NCBI GenBank assembly: GCA_963847595.1 | Contig: CAWKAJ010000001.1 | Location: forward strand, 682,001-746,000 | Direction of reading: 5' to 3' | From: JACWAE01 sp963847595 | Lineage (GTDB): Bacteria > Chloroflexota > Dehalococcoidia > SZUA-161 | Length of the DNA stretch: 64,000 bases | In this document: piece by piece, positions 42,858 to 50,870 of the stretch | Layout of the letters: each line of letters begins with the position of its first letter | How positions within the stretch are numbered: position 1 is the first letter of the stretch | Made by a program: the position numbers and the translations under genes | The notes under the pieces: model-generated | Databases searched by the model: none | What the model saw: only the letters and a program-made list of their open reading frames with translations | Told to the model about the DNA's origin: nothing

Positions 42858-43916
42858 TCACTTAGGCGTAGTCTTCAGCGCATTGTAGAAAGCCTGCCAG
42901 AACGGGTCGACGACAGGATGCTTCAGCTTCCGCTCTTTTCCGTTTTCTACCAGAATCATCCCATAATTGGGATTTACCAGCTCACCGACGATAGATGACC
43001 TTATTCCCTTTCGGGACAAAGCCTTCACCACCTTCTCAGCCTTATGGTCTTTGCAAGCGATAATCAAAGTGCCTTCGCTGATGGAAGCATAAGGGTCTAT
43101 ACCGAAATGGCGGCATATTTCAGGGACACAGTCTTCGACCACAATTCGCTCTTTCTCAACCCGCACACCCAGATTGGCTGCCTGGGCAGTCTCATAAAGG
43201 CCACCCCATACCCCGCACTCCGTGGCATCGTGCATGGCAGTAACACCATCGTCTCGAACCCCCACGCCAACGGCAGTCAGCGCATCCTGCACCACCGACA
43301 TCTTGTAGAATATATCTTGAGCCCGCCTGCTGAAGTCAGGGCCGAACTCCTTCTCCAAGAGCTTGGGGAACATAGTAGCGAAGATGCCAGTAGCCTCAAT
43401 GGCCGGGCCTTTAGTGATTATTATCTTGTCTCCCGACTTTGCCATCGTCGGCGTAACGTACTCATCTTTTTCACCCACGCAGACCACTGTGGCTCCGCCC
43501 ACCATAGGATAATGACAGTTCTCGTACCTCGCAGTATGGCCGCAGACAACAGCGATGCCAAGCTTCACGCATTCTTTATGCATGGTGTCCCAGACTATCT
43601 CAAGTTGAGCTTTGGTCATCTCCATGGGAAGGTTCAAGTCTATGGACAAATACTTTGGCTTCAGGCCGCTCGTCACAGCATCCGAAGCCAGTATATGGAT
43701 GGCGAACCAGGCTGCCCTCTCCCAGCCGTATTCGGGGACAATGAATACCGGGTCTGTAGTCAGCGCCACGGCCTTATCCCTAATCTCCACTATCGCTACA
43801 TCTACCCCGTGCTGGGGGCCTACTATCACGCTCTTACTTTTGGCACCCAGGCGCGGATATATCAGCTCATTGAAAATTTCAGGGGAGATTTTGCCGATCT
43901 CAGGCAATTCGCTCAC
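42858..43916 (-). CDS. AIR synthase-related protein (HypE-like)
   Basis: A 352-residue protein with the AIR synthase fold: N-terminal GKISPEIF, VALTTDPVFIVPEYGWERA (ATP/Mg loop), SDAVTSGLKPKYL, and GVTAMHDATECGVWGGLYE near residue 230. These match the archaeal-type HypE/AIR synthase group often found in anaerobes. The C-terminal Cys that receives the cyanide precursor in HypE is missing (it ends in NALKTTPK), so a canonical hydrogenase role is doubtful. SelD-type Cys/Sec loops are not seen. It lies next to the BadF-type ATPase gene. Confidence 0.78.
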   Translation of the reverse strand: MSELPEIGKISPEIFNELIYPRLGAKSKSVIVGPQHGVDVAIVEIRDKAVALTTDPVFIVPEYGWERAAWFAIHILASDAVTSGLKPKYLSIDLNLPMEMTKAQLEIVWDTMHKECVKLGIAVVCGHTARYENCHYPMVGGATVVCVGEKDEYVTPTMAKSGDKIIITKGPAIEATGIFATMFPKLLEKEFGPDFSRRAQDIFYKMSVVQDALTAVGVGVRDDGVTAMHDATECGVWGGLYETAQAANLGVRVEKERIVVEDCVPEICRHFGIDPYASISEGTLIIACKDHKAEKVVKALSRKGIRSSIVGELVNPNYGMILVENGKERKLKHPVVDPFWQAFYNALKTTPK

Positions 43917-43918
43917 TT

Positions 43919-44161
43919 TCAGCCCTCCATGACATCGCCCACCACCGGGTCTACCCTCACCCCCTTGCCCGCCACCCAGGCGAGTCCTTTTTCAATCTCC
44001 TGCTCATCTCCCTCCAGTTCCAGTACCACCCAACCCTTGTTCTCAGAGACATCGGCACGCCGGATGTTGGTCACCACATGGAATTTGCGCCCAAGGTTAT
44101 AGATAATGGGCTCCTTGATCAGTTTTGGCGGAAAGGTAAACATCACGCGTCGCTTGGCCAT
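43919..44161 (-). CDS. NIL domain protein
   Basis: An 80-residue ferredoxin-like fold of the NIL family (MFTFPPKLIKEPIIYNLGRKF, then KGWVVLELEGDEQEIEKGLAWV). NIL domains are best known as the C-terminal part of methionine ABC transporter ATPases (MetN) and occur alone near sulfur-metabolism genes. It overlaps no gene and is 2 bases from the HypE-like gene. In this setting a sulfur or methionine regulatory role is possible. Function unproven. Confidence 0.82.
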   Translation of the reverse strand: MAKRRVMFTFPPKLIKEPIIYNLGRKFHVVTNIRRADVSENKGWVVLELEGDEQEIEKGLAWVAGKGVRVDPVVGDVMEG

Positions 44162-44234
44162 TTCCTTCTCCTTACAGAATTAGATTCGATATTTGCCATA
44201 GTCTAACTCAAATCCATGAATCACTCAATAGGCT

Positions 44235-45464
44235 TCAAGCTCGGGCCCGCTCCCCGAGCACCTCTTCAAAAGACTCAAGAGTTGGCTGGATTACAAAGGG
44301 CTGAACCACGTCTGCCACCGCTTCCTGCGTTTTGAGCCCGGAGGCAGTAATAGCAGCCACCGTTAAGTCACTTTTCTTGATAGCTCCCGAAGCCGCCAGC
44401 TTCTTCAGCACGCCTATCACCACACCCCCTGCAGTCTCAGCAAAGATGCCCTCGGTCTGCGCCAGAAGCTTCATCCCCTCTATAGCTTCCTCGTCACTGA
44501 CAGCGCAGGCGGCGCCACCCGATTCCCTGGCTATCTTAAGGGCGTAGTAACCGTCAGCCGGGTTGCCGATAGCTATCGACTTGGCGATAGTATTAGGCTT
44601 CACCGGATGTACGTGAAGCGTTCCTGCTTCAAAAGCATTTACGATCGGGGAGCAGCCCGCAGCTTGAGCGAGATACATATGAGTGTTAACAGGCCCTACC
44701 AGGCGCAGCATAGACAGCTCCTCCAGACCCTTCCATATGCGTGTGAAAAGTAATCCTGAAGCTGCGGGAGCGATGACACAGTCGGGAGCACGCCAGCCGA
44801 GCTGCTCAGCCACTTCATACGCCAGCGTCTTGCTCCCTTCTGCATAGTAAGGTCGAAGGTTTATGTTTATGAATCCCCAATTGTACTTCTCAACCAAGCT
44901 GGTACAGAGACGGTTGACGTCGTCATAGCTCCCTTTGACAGCCACCAGAGTCGGGTTATAGATAGCCGTGCTTATCATCTTGCTCTGCTCTATATCAGAG
45001 GGGATGAAAACGTAAGACTTCAGATGCGCCTTGGCAGCATGCGCCGCCACGCTGGCAGCCAGGTTGCCCGTAGAAGCACAGGCTATAATGGAAAAGCCGA
45101 ACTCACGAGCCTTAGTGATAGCTACCGAGACCACCCTATCTTTGAAGGAGTGCGTCGGATTGAGACAATCATTCTTTATGTATAGTTGCTCCAAACCCAG
45201 CTCATGCCCCAGGTTATCTGCCTTGACCAGAGGAGTAAAACCTGAGCCGATATCCACTATTTCATCGTCTACTGGTAGTAAATTGCGATAACGCCACATG
45301 CTAGGTGGGCCACTGGCGATTTTATCCTTATTCACCCCTCGAGACATGGCTTTATAATCATAGACCACCTCAAGTGGGCTGAAACAGAAATCACATAAAT
45401 TGATTGCCTCTAAATGGTATTCTCTACCGCACTTCCGGCATCGCAAGGCTCTAGCGTAGGACAC
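44235..45464 (-). CDS. thrC: Threonine synthase (PLP, zinc-ribbon type)
   Basis: The enzyme converts O-phosphohomoserine to threonine. It has an N-terminal CxxC pair zinc ribbon (CRKCGREYHL, CDFC; residues 9-27), the PLP lysine in NPTHSFKDRV (Lys108) and ACASTGNLAASVAAHAA for phosphate binding. Length 409 residues. It lies 11 bases after the Cys/Met PLP enzyme gene in the same run, which fits joint control of the homoserine branch. Confidence 0.93.
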   Translation of the reverse strand: MSYARALRCRKCGREYHLEAINLCDFCFSPLEVVYDYKAMSRGVNKDKIASGPPSMWRYRNLLPVDDEIVDIGSGFTPLVKADNLGHELGLEQLYIKNDCLNPTHSFKDRVVSVAITKAREFGFSIIACASTGNLAASVAAHAAKAHLKSYVFIPSDIEQSKMISTAIYNPTLVAVKGSYDDVNRLCTSLVEKYNWGFININLRPYYAEGSKTLAYEVAEQLGWRAPDCVIAPAASGLLFTRIWKGLEELSMLRLVGPVNTHMYLAQAAGCSPIVNAFEAGTLHVHPVKPNTIAKSIAIGNPADGYYALKIARESGGAACAVSDEEAIEGMKLLAQTEGIFAETAGGVVIGVLKKLAASGAIKKSDLTVAAITASGLKTQEAVADVVQPFVIQPTLESFEEVLGERARA

Positions 45465-45475
45465 TTCTCACCCCT

Positions 45476-46618
45476 TCAGGCGTGTTTAAGCGCCTGTTCC
45501 AAATCCTCTTTCAAATCATCAATGTTCTCCAAACCGATAGACAATCTGATCAGGTCTTCTGTGATTCCCACCTTTTTCCTGAAGCCCTCCGGCATCGAAG
45601 CATGGCTCATCGTAGCTGGGTGCTCGGCTAGGGAATCCACTCCGCCGAGCGATTCCGCCAGAGAGAAAACCCGAAGACGCCTCAGAAACGATTTGACAGC
45701 CTTAGCACCCCCGCCGATTTCGAACGAGACCATTCCGCCATAACCTTTCATCTGCTTTTTGGCCAGCTTGTGATGCCGATGTGACTTGAGACCGGGGTAA
45801 AACACATTCTTCACCCGGGGATGCTTTTCCAAAAAGACTGCAATTGCAACTGCATTTTCTTCATGCTGTCTCATCCTCAACGGAAGTGTCTTGATTCCTC
45901 TCAACACCAGCCAGCAATCAAAAGGTGAGGCACACGTACCCATCGCATTCGAGAGAAATCGAACCTTTTCTGCCAGCTCCTCCGTAGCAGCAACAACCGC
46001 GCCGCCTACCACATCGCAGTGCCCATTGAGATACTTGGTGGTAGAATGTACCACCAGGTCGATACCATACTCGATTGGCCTCAAAAGATAGGGGCTGGGC
46101 AAAGTATTATCCGCCACTGTTAGCAAACCGCGTTTTTTGGCGATATCAGCGACCATTCCAACATCTACCACGTTCAACAATGGATTAGAGAGCGTCTCTA
46201 TCCATATCATTCGTGTGTTGGTCTTTACGGCAGCCTCAATTTCACTCCTGTCCTCCATCCTGACAAAGGTAAACTCCAAACCGAAGTTCTTCATCACATT
46301 CTCGAACAATCTGTATGTCCCGCCATAAAGGTCTTCCTGTGAAATCACGTGGTCGCCCTGCTTGAGCAGATGCATGACAGTGGCCTCGGCAGCCATGCCT
46401 GTAGCGAAGGCTGAGCCCGCCTTGCCTCCCTCGAGTACGGCGATGGTATCCTCCAGCGCCTTTCGAGTGGGATTTGCCGTACGGGAATAATCGTAGCCCT
46501 TTGTTTTGCCTATATCCTCGAAGACAAAGGTGGACGTCTGGTAGATTGGTGTCACGATAGCGCCGGTTGCAGGGCAAGGGCCTCCTTCGGAATGTATCGC
46601 CGCTGTCTCAAATCTCAT
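45476..46618 (-). CDS. Cys/Met-metabolism PLP enzyme (cystathionine gamma-synthase / lyase / O-acylhomoserine sulfhydrylase family)
   Basis: A 380-residue PLP fold-type I enzyme. The PLP lysine is in HSTTKYLNGH (Lys195), the Asp in VADNTL, and the start IHSEGGPCPATGAIVTPIYQT is typical of CGS/MGL/CGL enzymes. Specificity (synthase, gamma-lyase or sulfhydrylase) cannot be decided from sequence. It lies between the cation exporter and threonine synthase, close to cysE and cysK, so it is likely part of the methionine/cysteine branch. Confidence 0.9.
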   Translation of the reverse strand: MRFETAAIHSEGGPCPATGAIVTPIYQTSTFVFEDIGKTKGYDYSRTANPTRKALEDTIAVLEGGKAGSAFATGMAAEATVMHLLKQGDHVISQEDLYGGTYRLFENVMKNFGLEFTFVRMEDRSEIEAAVKTNTRMIWIETLSNPLLNVVDVGMVADIAKKRGLLTVADNTLPSPYLLRPIEYGIDLVVHSTTKYLNGHCDVVGGAVVAATEELAEKVRFLSNAMGTCASPFDCWLVLRGIKTLPLRMRQHEENAVAIAVFLEKHPRVKNVFYPGLKSHRHHKLAKKQMKGYGGMVSFEIGGGAKAVKSFLRRLRVFSLAESLGGVDSLAEHPATMSHASMPEGFRKKVGITEDLIRLSIGLENIDDLKEDLEQALKHA

Positions 46619-47531
46619 GGTTCCCTCCTATGTGGCAGACCGGACTGTTTTCGCACTCTTCGCATTCCAATTGCACAGTGGAATGGCTGATGCCGAATTC
46701 CTGGCTCAGCGTTTTGTTGACCTCCTCCACAATTTGGGTACAATTACTGACCATCTGATCTTCGATCAGCAGATGGCAACTCATGGCATACATGCCAGAG
46801 GTTATCGCCCATAGATGTACATCGTGAATGTCCTTCACACCTTTTATTTTCCGGACCGCATCATTGATCCGGCTCACATCAAGATGTTTGGGAACCGCTT
46901 CCAGAAGAATATTGATTGACTCCCAAACCAGCCCTCCCGCACCTCTCAGAATCAACAGGCCAATGACGATGCTGATGATAGGGTCAGCGATAGTGCGTCC
47001 CGTAAGCAGAATGATTGCGCCGGCGGCAATCACTCCCAAGGACGACAGGGTATCGCTCCACATATGCAAGAACGCACTCTTGACATTCAGGTTGCGGCTG
47101 CCGGCGGACCGTAGTACGGAGATACCGACAATATTAGCCGCCAAGCCGATTGCCGCTACAATGAGCATCAAGCCACCCCGCACTTCAGGTGGCGCAACAA
47201 AGCGATGATACGCCTCGTAAAATATGTAGCCACTGACCAGGACCAATATAGTCCCGTTGACCAAAGCGGCCAGGATTTCAGCCCTGTAGTAGCCATACGT
47301 TTTGGTTTGGCTGGCCGGCCTCTTAGCCAGGTTAAGCGCAAAAAGGCTCAAGCCCAGGGCCAGAGTATCCGTGAACATATGACCGGCATCGCCGATGAGG
47401 GCCAAGCTGTTGCTTAGCAGCCCACCTGCCAGCTCGACTATGGTCATAAGCCCGGTGATCGAGAGGGCGACCAACAGGCGACGCTGATTGGTGCTTATTA
47501 ACGAAAGTGTGCCATGGGTGTGCTCAGTCAT
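46608..47531 (-). CDS. Cation diffusion facilitator (CzcD/ZitB family)
   Basis: A 307-residue inner-membrane exporter for Zn2+ or similar divalent ions. Six hydrophobic segments are seen. The metal-site HxxxD motifs are in IGDAGHMFTDTLALG (helix 2) and FLHMWSDTLSSLG (helix 5). The C-terminal cytoplasmic domain (DVHLWAITSGMYAMS) is present, with a Cys/His-rich tail (CEECENSPVCHIGG) that could bind metal. It overlaps the downstream PLP enzyme by 11 bases, so the two are co-expressed. Confidence 0.92.
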   Translation of the reverse strand: MTEHTHGTLSLISTNQRRLLVALSITGLMTIVELAGGLLSNSLALIGDAGHMFTDTLALGLSLFALNLAKRPASQTKTYGYYRAEILAALVNGTILVLVSGYIFYEAYHRFVAPPEVRGGLMLIVAAIGLAANIVGISVLRSAGSRNLNVKSAFLHMWSDTLSSLGVIAAGAIILLTGRTIADPIISIVIGLLILRGAGGLVWESINILLEAVPKHLDVSRINDAVRKIKGVKDIHDVHLWAITSGMYAMSCHLLIEDQMVSNCTQIVEEVNKTLSQEFGISHSTVQLECEECENSPVCHIGGNHEI

Positions 47532-47543
47532 CTCACTTCTGTT

Positions 47544-48263
47544 CTATATTCCTTCGCCGTTGCTGAATGCCTTCTCTATCTCTGCTATCCTGCTTTCCAA
47601 CTCTCCCGGAGCAGCCCCCATGCCTTTCAACTCCTCAAGCTTCCTCATACGCTCATCTAAACTATGCTGTTCTTTCAATATCAGTCTGATGGCGTCACTG
47701 AAAGGGTCGGGCAGTTTGCCGTGCTCCAGGGGCATCGCCGATGTCTTCTGGCGGTCTTCCACCACACGGCCCGGGACTCCAACCACAACAGCTCCTGGGG
47801 GCACAGACCCCACGACAACGGAGTTAGCGCCAATGCGGGCCCCGTCACCCACCGTGATAGGGCCGAGCAATATCGCCGCTGAGCCGATAACCACATTGTT
47901 GCCGATAGTGGGATGGCGCTTCTTCTTTTGAAGAGTTGTCCCACCGAGAACGACGCCCTGATATATAAGCACATCATTCCCGATCTCTGCCGTCTCGCCG
48001 ATGACTACTCCCATACCGTGGTCAATGAAAAAGCGCCGTCCTATTTTCGCTCCGGGATGAATTTCGATCCCTGTTAAGAAACGAGCCCAGTGCGAGAGAT
48101 AACGCGCAAAAAAACGAAGCCTGTGTTCCCAAAGCCAATGTGCCAGGCGATGACACCACAGCGCATGTAATCCAGGATATAAAAAAACAACCTCCAGTAT
48201 ATTCCTGGCGGCCGGATCCTCGGCGAAAACCGTCTTGATGTCTTCTCTCAAGGTCTTGAACAA
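47544..48263 (-). CDS. cysE: Serine O-acetyltransferase
   Basis: The enzyme acetylates serine for cysteine synthesis. It has the left-handed beta-helix hexapeptide region (IHPGAKIGRRFFIDHGMGVVIGETAEIGNDVLIY), the family His-Asp catalytic pair and GGTTLQKKKRHPTIGNNVVIG. Length 239 residues, with a short C-terminal tail. It lies 22 bases after cysK in the same operon, giving a complete cysteine pathway. Feedback regulation by the cysK complex is a family property, not seen in the sequence. Confidence 0.94.
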   Translation of the reverse strand: MFKTLREDIKTVFAEDPAARNILEVVFLYPGLHALWCHRLAHWLWEHRLRFFARYLSHWARFLTGIEIHPGAKIGRRFFIDHGMGVVIGETAEIGNDVLIYQGVVLGGTTLQKKKRHPTIGNNVVIGSAAILLGPITVGDGARIGANSVVVGSVPPGAVVVGVPGRVVEDRQKTSAMPLEHGKLPDPFSDAIRLILKEQHSLDERMRKLEELKGMGAAPGELESRIAEIEKAFSNGEGI

Positions 48264-48285
48264 GTCGACTACCCTCTATAGCTGC

Positions 48286-49212
48286 CTATTCCTTGAAAAG
48301 CCAGGTAGATAAATAGCGTTCGCCGGTGTCAGGCAGAACAACTACTATGAGCTTCCCCTTGCTCTCGGGCCTCTTCGCCACTTCTATGGCCGCCCATGTA
48401 GCTGCCCCCGAGGATATCCCCGCCAATATCCCTTCCTCCTTAGCCAGCCTTCTGGCCATTATACCAGCATTCTCGTTGGTAACCTTGATAATTTCATCAA
48501 CGACGTCCATCCTCAACACCTGAGGCACGAAACCGGCGCCGATGCCCTGAATCTTATGAGGGCCAGGCTTGCCTCCGGAAAGCACAGGGGAATCGGCAGG
48601 CTCAACTGCGATAGCCTTAAATCCTGGCTTCCTTGTCTTGATTACCTCTGCTACCCCGGTGATCGTGCCACCAGTTCCCACCCCAGATACCAATATATCT
48701 ACCTTCCCGTCCGTATCTTTCCATATCTCCTCCGCCGTGGTCTCCCTATGAATCTGAGGGTTAGCAGGGTTCTTGAACTGCTGAGGCATAAATGAATTGC
48801 GTACATCGGCCACTAATTCCTGCGCTCTTCTCACCGCCCCCGACATACCCTCCCCACCCGGCGTCAAGACCAGTTCCGCCCCGAAGGCGGCCAGGAGTTG
48901 CCTGCGCTCCAGGGACATAGTGTCAGGCATGGTAAGGATAAGCTTATATCCCTTCGCAGCACAGACAAAGGCTAAAGCAATTCCGGTATTGCCACTGGTA
49001 GGCTCGATGATGACGGTATCCTTGTTGATTAGCCCCTTCTGCTCTGCATCCCGGATCATGGAGACACCAATCCTGTCCTTCACGCTGCTGCAGGGATTGA
49101 AGGATTCGAGCTTTGCCACAACATCCCCCTTCGCGCCTTTGGTTATCTTGTTCAACCTGACCAGGGGCGTGTTTCCGACCAACTCCGTGATTGAGTTCGC
49201 AATCTTTGCCAT
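48286..49212 (-). CDS. cysK: Cysteine synthase A (O-acetylserine sulfhydrylase)
   Basis: This PLP enzyme makes cysteine from O-acetylserine and sulfide. The PLP lysine is in NPCSSVKDRIG (Lys45). The substrate loop PTSGNTGIALA and GVGTGGTITGVAE (phosphate binding) are conserved, and the C-terminus is normal. Length 308 residues. It heads the minus-strand run cysK-cysE-exporter-PLP enzyme-thrC and is preceded by a gap with strong inverted repeats. Confidence 0.95.
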   Translation of the reverse strand: MAKIANSITELVGNTPLVRLNKITKGAKGDVVAKLESFNPCSSVKDRIGVSMIRDAEQKGLINKDTVIIEPTSGNTGIALAFVCAAKGYKLILTMPDTMSLERRQLLAAFGAELVLTPGGEGMSGAVRRAQELVADVRNSFMPQQFKNPANPQIHRETTAEEIWKDTDGKVDILVSGVGTGGTITGVAEVIKTRKPGFKAIAVEPADSPVLSGGKPGPHKIQGIGAGFVPQVLRMDVVDEIIKVTNENAGIMARRLAKEEGILAGISSGAATWAAIEVAKRPESKGKLIVVVLPDTGERYLSTWLFKE

Positions 49213-49275
49213 TTATCCTTCACCTCTCTTAGCAGCCATTATCTCCGCTATCTCTTCTATTATCTAAATAACCAA

Positions 49276-49350
49276 GCTGGCTCGCCCCCAAGACGGGAGG
49301 CTCGGCGCACCAAGGGGCGAGCGCAGCTTAACCATCGGGAGATGCTCCCG
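49276..49350 (-). promoter_or_regulatory. Structured leader candidate before cysK
   Basis: GCTCGCCCC (49280-49288) pairs with GGGGCGAGC (49314-49322), extended by GCTG/CAGC. A second hairpin, CGGGAG/CTCCCG, spans 49336-49350. It lies between the 49375 gene and cysK. It could be an attenuator for the cysteine operon or a terminator of the preceding gene. No T-box signature (GGGTGG) was found. Confidence 0.35.
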
Positions 49351-49374
49351 AATAAAGTCAAAAACGGAACAAGC

Positions 49375-49905
49375 TCATGTTGATTTTGCCTTGACCTCAG
49401 CCTCCTTCTTCCTCTTACGTATCGCGGCCCAAACCGCCATAAGAGCGATCCCCACCAGAATCATAAACACGCCGATGACGGTAACCGCCTGAGTAAAACC
49501 AAGGGCAAAAACCCCCAGGCTCAGATAGTTCTCCATGTTCAAGGCCTGAGTGTATTCCAACATGGCCTGACCAACAGTTAGCTTCGGATTGGGCGGATAC
49601 GGGTTGGGATTTGTTGGGTCATAGTGCCCATTTGTGCCGTAGGAAGTTAAATTGCCGTAACTCGGTGCGATGTTTTGCCGATCTTTCTTTAGCTTATCAG
49701 CAGCTGCCTGAGCCGTTGCTGCGGAATCGATATAGCCAGTCGCGTTCCCACCACCGATAGAAGCCGAAACCTTCTCCTGCACCATTTGGTTCGTGATCCA
49801 ATTGGCCTTACTCACTCCCTGGTAAACGAAAACTATGCCTATGACCAGGGCCGCCACAGCCATAATCATCACTATCCTCGACAGCGGCATGATTTTGCTT
49901 AACAT
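49375..49905 (-). CDS. Two-helix membrane protein of unknown function
   Basis: A 176-residue protein with an N-terminal helix (about residues 10-28), a hydrophilic Pro/Asn-rich loop with NPNPYPPNP (about residues 98-108), a second helix (about 128-160) and a basic tail. It lies between the Rrf2 regulator and the cysK run. I do not recognise it. The topology would place the loop outside the cell. Confidence 0.65.
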   Translation of the reverse strand: MLSKIMPLSRIVMIMAVAALVIGIVFVYQGVSKANWITNQMVQEKVSASIGGGNATGYIDSAATAQAAADKLKKDRQNIAPSYGNLTSYGTNGHYDPTNPNPYPPNPKLTVGQAMLEYTQALNMENYLSLGVFALGFTQAVTVIGVFMILVGIALMAVWAAIRKRKKEAEVKAKST

Positions 49906-50022
49906 GCTTTATCTTTCCTCCGTTTCTTTTCCCTTGTAATATCCTCGGCACTTAACATTCTGGATCTTCAGTACATATCCCCCGCCATCCTCCTTTCCCA
50001 GTTATCCGTTACTTAATAGTCC

Positions 50023-50460
50023 TCAATACACAACCTGTTGGCTGACGAGCTCTTTCCCACGAGCAACCAGTTTCGACAATGTTATGCTCTCAAGGCCACT
50101 CAGCAAATCATCTTGCCTCTTAACCCAGATCTCATGTATAGGGCAGATGCTCTCCCTGGGACATTCACCCGGCAACAGCAAACAGGTATTCAGCGCTATC
50201 GGGCCATCCATTGCTTCAATAATCTGCCTCATATTAATCTGGTCAGGAGGCCTGGACAGAGCGATACCGCCGGCAGGGCCTCTATGGGCGCGCAACAGTC
50301 CTGCCTGGACAAGACGCTGCACAATTTTGGGTAGGAAAACTTTGGGGATGCCCTGATGTTCGGCAACCTCTTTGGTGGTCTGCTGAGCTCTGCCTTCAGT
50401 TGCAGCTACATCCAGCATGGCCCTGATAGCATACTCAGCGCCCCTACTTAAAAATGGCAT
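50023..50460 (-). CDS. Rrf2/IscR-family transcription regulator
   Basis: A 145-residue regulator with an N-terminal winged helix (EYAIRAMLDVAA, TTKEVAEHQGIPKVFL). Three cysteines and a histidine (Cys93, Cys100, Cys106, His109; NTCLLLPGECPRESICPIH) fit an Fe-S cluster site as in IscR. It therefore likely senses Fe-S status and could control the downstream cysteine run or the IscU operon. It has a consensus promoter (50500-50528) and is divergent from glycogen phosphorylase. Confidence 0.9.
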   Translation of the reverse strand: MPFLSRGAEYAIRAMLDVAATEGRAQQTTKEVAEHQGIPKVFLPKIVQRLVQAGLLRAHRGPAGGIALSRPPDQINMRQIIEAMDGPIALNTCLLLPGECPRESICPIHEIWVKRQDDLLSGLESITLSKLVARGKELVSQQVVY

Positions 50461-50499
50461 TCTCCATCCTTCAGAATAATTAAGAGCTACTTAGTCATA

Positions 50500-50528
50500 T
50501 TTATACAACATCTGGCCCTCATTGTCAA
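50500..50528 (-). promoter_or_regulatory. Consensus promoter of the Rrf2 gene
   Basis: On the minus strand: TTGACA (50523-50528), 17-base spacer, TATAAA (50500-50505). The start codon at 50460 is 39 bases downstream. Confidence 0.75.
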
Positions 50529-50563
50529 GAGATAATTTCCAAGGCCGCTTTTTTAAATTTAAA

Positions 50564-50664
50564 GGGAAGTTCAGAGGGGCAAAGCCCCTTTGACAGGGGA
50601 TTTGGGGGTGCCCCCCAACCTTCAAAGTCCCCCCAAGCAAGAGTGGGGGACACGGGGGTTGAAA
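50564..50664. repeat. Three-hairpin dispersed repeat, copy R2
   Basis: Same layout as R1, with the other form of the first hairpin (CAGAGGGGC/GCCCCTTTG). It lies between divergent genes, so it is not a terminator here. Confidence 0.8.
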
Positions 50665-50870
50665 ATAGTAAGTGGTGTACTTAGAAACAAAAGTACTCCT
50701 ACAGAAGTAGTTTACGAATAGTACATGATTGGGATTGTGATATTCCTTTGACCCAGCGCACAATATAACCGGGGAAGTGAACTATTAGCAGTTGTCCCTA
50801 ATCAACTGGCCAGAAACCACTTGCCTAAAACTGGCGAAAACCACTACTTAAGCTGAACGAAGGTGTGCTA

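Larger units (their letters stand above)
50461..50870. other. 410-base divergent gap between the Rrf2 gene and glgP
   Basis: This gap holds the Rrf2 promoter (50500-50528) and repeat copy R2 (50564-50664). No gene is supported. No promoter was recognised for glgP, although AAGG at 50860-50863 is its ribosome site. Confidence 0.6.

Noticed and set aside
43044..44102. 352-codon plus-strand frame opposite the HypE-like gene.
   Set aside because: It is the antisense shadow of the HypE-like and NIL genes and shows no own motif.
49213..49374. T-box or SAM riboswitch before cysK.
   Set aside because: No GGGTGG-type antiterminator or SAM core could be identified; only generic hairpins are seen.
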